NCBI GenBank assembly: GCA_030730545.1
Contig: JANQUX010000151.1
Span: 1 to 7,723, forward strand
Reading direction: 5' to 3'
Source of the DNA: Maribacter sp.
Lineage (GTDB): Bacteria > Bacteroidota > Bacteroidia > Flavobacteriales > Flavobacteriaceae
DNA length: 7,723 nt
Positions 6,556-7,723 of this stretch are shown one piece after another. Made by a program: the position numbers and the translations under genes. The notes under the pieces are model-generated. The model did not search any database. It was given only the letters and a program-made list of their open reading frames with translations, and was not told where the DNA came from. Every line of letters begins with the position of its first letter. Within the stretch, counting starts at the first letter, position 1.

Positions 6556-7140
6556 ATGTTTACGGGAATTATTGAAACATTAGGTAAAGTTACTTCTCTT
6601 GAAGCTAAAGGCGGTAACTTAGATATTACTATAGAATCTAACTTAACACCTGAACTGAAAATTGATCAGAGTGTCGCTCATAACGGCGTTTGTTTAACCG
6701 TTGTTAGCTTAACGGATACTACCTATACCGTAACCGCTATTGCTGAAACATTAAGCAAAACCAATCTTGATAGCTTAAAAACGAACGATACCGTAAACTT
6801 AGAACGCGCTATGATTTTAGGGTCTCGATTAGACGGACATATAGTTCAAGGTCATGTGGACCAAACCGGGGAATGCACTAGTGTCAAGGAAGATAATGGC
6901 AGTTGGATTTTCTCTTTCACCTACGATGCCAAAACCGGGAACCCTACCATTGAAAAAGGTTCTATTACCATTGACGGCACAAGTTTAACGGTAGTAAATT
7001 CTGGAAAGAATACTTTTGAAGTAGCGATTATACCTTATACCTACGAGCATACTAGATTTAACACCTACAAACCGGGTACTATTGTAAACCTGGAGTTCGA
7101 TGTTATCGGGAAGTACGTTGCCAAGTTGATGGCGAAATAA
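6556..7140 (+). CDS. ribE: Riboflavin synthase, alpha chain
   Basis: Dismutates two molecules of 6,7-dimethyl-8-ribityllumazine to riboflavin and 5-amino-6-ribitylamino-uracil, the last step of vitamin B2 synthesis. At 194 aa it is close to the usual length. Two tandem lumazine-binding barrels are visible. The first has MFTGII at the N-terminus (with F2), SVAHNGVCLTVV (39-50, C46) and ETLSKTNL (64-71). The second has NLERAMILGSRLDGHIVQGHVDQTG (81-105), KGSITIDGTSLTVV (134-147), and the C-terminal helix region IIPYTYEHTRF to NLEFDVIGKYVAKL. The MFTGI start fixes the start codon without ambiguity. There is no Shine-Dalgarno sequence, only an A-rich leader. I looked for an FMN riboswitch in the 138 bases upstream and did not recognise one. 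Neighbours are divergent pdxA and, only 4 bases downstream, the convergent end of a membrane-protein gene. Some databases call this gene ribC. Confidence 0.97.
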   Translation: MFTGIIETLGKVTSLEAKGGNLDITIESNLTPELKIDQSVAHNGVCLTVVSLTDTTYTVTAIAETLSKTNLDSLKTNDTVNLERAMILGSRLDGHIVQGHVDQTGECTSVKEDNGSWIFSFTYDAKTGNPTIEKGSITIDGTSLTVVNSGKNTFEVAIIPYTYEHTRFNTYKPGTIVNLEFDVIGKYVAKLMAK

Positions 7141-7144
7141 CCCG

Positions 7145-7723
7145 CTATACTTTAATAAATATCTTTTTCTGATATAGAATATACCCCACAAGGCTATAAA
7201 ACAGCACTACACTCAACCCATATAAAAGGGATGATGTTTCTAGTGCTAAAAAATCATGGACATATACTGTTTGAAACAACCACCCATGTAACGAGGTGTC
7301 GCCAACTTGTATTTGCCCCATTACCTTACTGATAAAACTTGACAAGAAATAAATTACAATAGCATTTGCCCCTGCATATCTGAAGATGGAGCCGAATTCT
7401 ATTTTCTTAACATCTGTCAAATAATAAATCAACGCCAGTATAAGATTTGCCCAACCTGCGGTAACCAACACAAAACTACTTGTCCAAAGGGCTTTGTTTA
7501 TTGGGAATACGATATCCCAAATGTGACCTATAATTAAAAGGCTACCTCCTAATCCCATTAATATAGTGGCTTTCTTTTCTTGCTTGCTGGTCAAAATGAG
7601 ACCGGTGAAGACTCCTAACAAAGAGCTGGCAATAGAGGGTATTGTACTTAAAAGTCCTTCTGGGTCATAATCTGCTTTGTAATTATGCGAACCGAAAACT
7701 TTTACATCTATCCAGTTCGCTAA
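7145..7723 (-). CDS. Multi-pass membrane protein, HGSNAT/DUF5009-like acyltransferase family (partial, N-terminus missing)
   Basis: Only the last 192 residues are in the window; the frame runs open through the right edge, so the start lies outside. The visible part begins LANWIDVKVFGSHNYKADYDPEGLLSTIPS. A DPEGLL(S/A)TIP-type segment followed by a G-rich membrane span (LLGVFTGLIL) is typical of the bacterial relatives of heparan-alpha-glucosaminide N-acetyltransferase (DUF5009/DUF1624, YeiB-like). About five hydrophobic segments can be seen, at visible residues 31-44, 53-73, 81-101, 113-132 and 161-184. The third contains LVTAGWANLILALIYYL, another recurring motif of the family, and the protein ends in a short basic tail. 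Bacteroidota often encode such proteins near glycan-utilisation genes, but nothing here shows the substrate. A TTG at 7621 is an internal Leu, not a start. The catalytic His expected in the N-terminal half cannot be checked. Confidence 0.8.
   Translation of the reverse strand, partial: LANWIDVKVFGSHNYKADYDPEGLLSTIPSIASSLLGVFTGLILTSKQEKKATILMGLGGSLLIIGHIWDIVFPINKALWTSSFVLVTAGWANLILALIYYLTDVKKIEFGSIFRYAGANAIVIYFLSSFISKVMGQIQVGDTSLHGWLFQTVYVHDFLALETSSLLYGLSVVLFYSLVGYILYQKKIFIKV

Noticed and set aside
7159..7175. ATATC/GATAT hairpin as terminator for ribE
   Set aside because: Only five A/T-rich pairs, and the T-run is in the loop rather than after the stem.
7619..7621. TTG as start codon of a 158-aa protein ending at 7145
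   Set aside because: The same frame continues upstream to the window edge with family-like sequence (DPEGLLSTIPS), so this is an internal Leu of a truncated larger protein.

Overview
This is an AT-rich chromosomal housekeeping segment that looks like Bacteroidota, most likely Flavobacteriaceae. Four things point there: the bL32 sequence with its [10 protein letters not shown]-terminal stretch, the DUF177 and PdxA variants, promoter candidates of the TTG / TAnnTTTG type used by the Bacteroidota primary sigma factor, and the lack of Shine-Dalgarno sequences before most starts. I see no mobile element, CRISPR array, tRNA, rRNA or recognisable riboswitch. No obviously new multi-gene system is visible.

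Layout, left to right. A D-amino-acid-oxidase-fold FAD oxidoreductase lies on the minus strand (109-1224, possibly starting as far out as 1278). Next is a strong intrinsic terminator (1279-1312) that closes a minus-strand fatty-acid operon transcribed fabH > accB > accC (4273 down to 1315). A 233-base gap holds a terminator after rpmF and a probable fabH promoter overlapped by a long palindrome. Upstream are yceD (DUF177) and rpmF, 7 bases apart, with a good promoter just before yceD. pdxA (6417-5365, minus) precedes yceD. ribE (6556-7140, plus) is divergent from pdxA. The last gene is the C-terminal part of a multi-pass membrane protein of the HGSNAT/DUF5009-like acyltransferase type (minus, 7145 to past the right edge), convergent with ribE across only 4 bases.

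How the genes fit together. AccB and AccC are the biotin carrier and biotin carboxylase of acetyl-CoA carboxylase; their carboxyltransferase partners are not here. They make malonyl-CoA, and after its transfer to acyl carrier protein FabH uses it for the first condensation of fatty acid synthesis. The yceD-rpmF pair is a conserved ribosome-related unit that in E. coli runs into plsX-fabH. Here plsX is missing and the two blocks are separated by a terminator. PdxA (vitamin B6) and RibE (vitamin B2) are divergent cofactor genes. The most useful second looks are the palindrome at the fabH promoter, the inverted repeats in the pdxA-ribE gap, and start-codon corrections for three genes.
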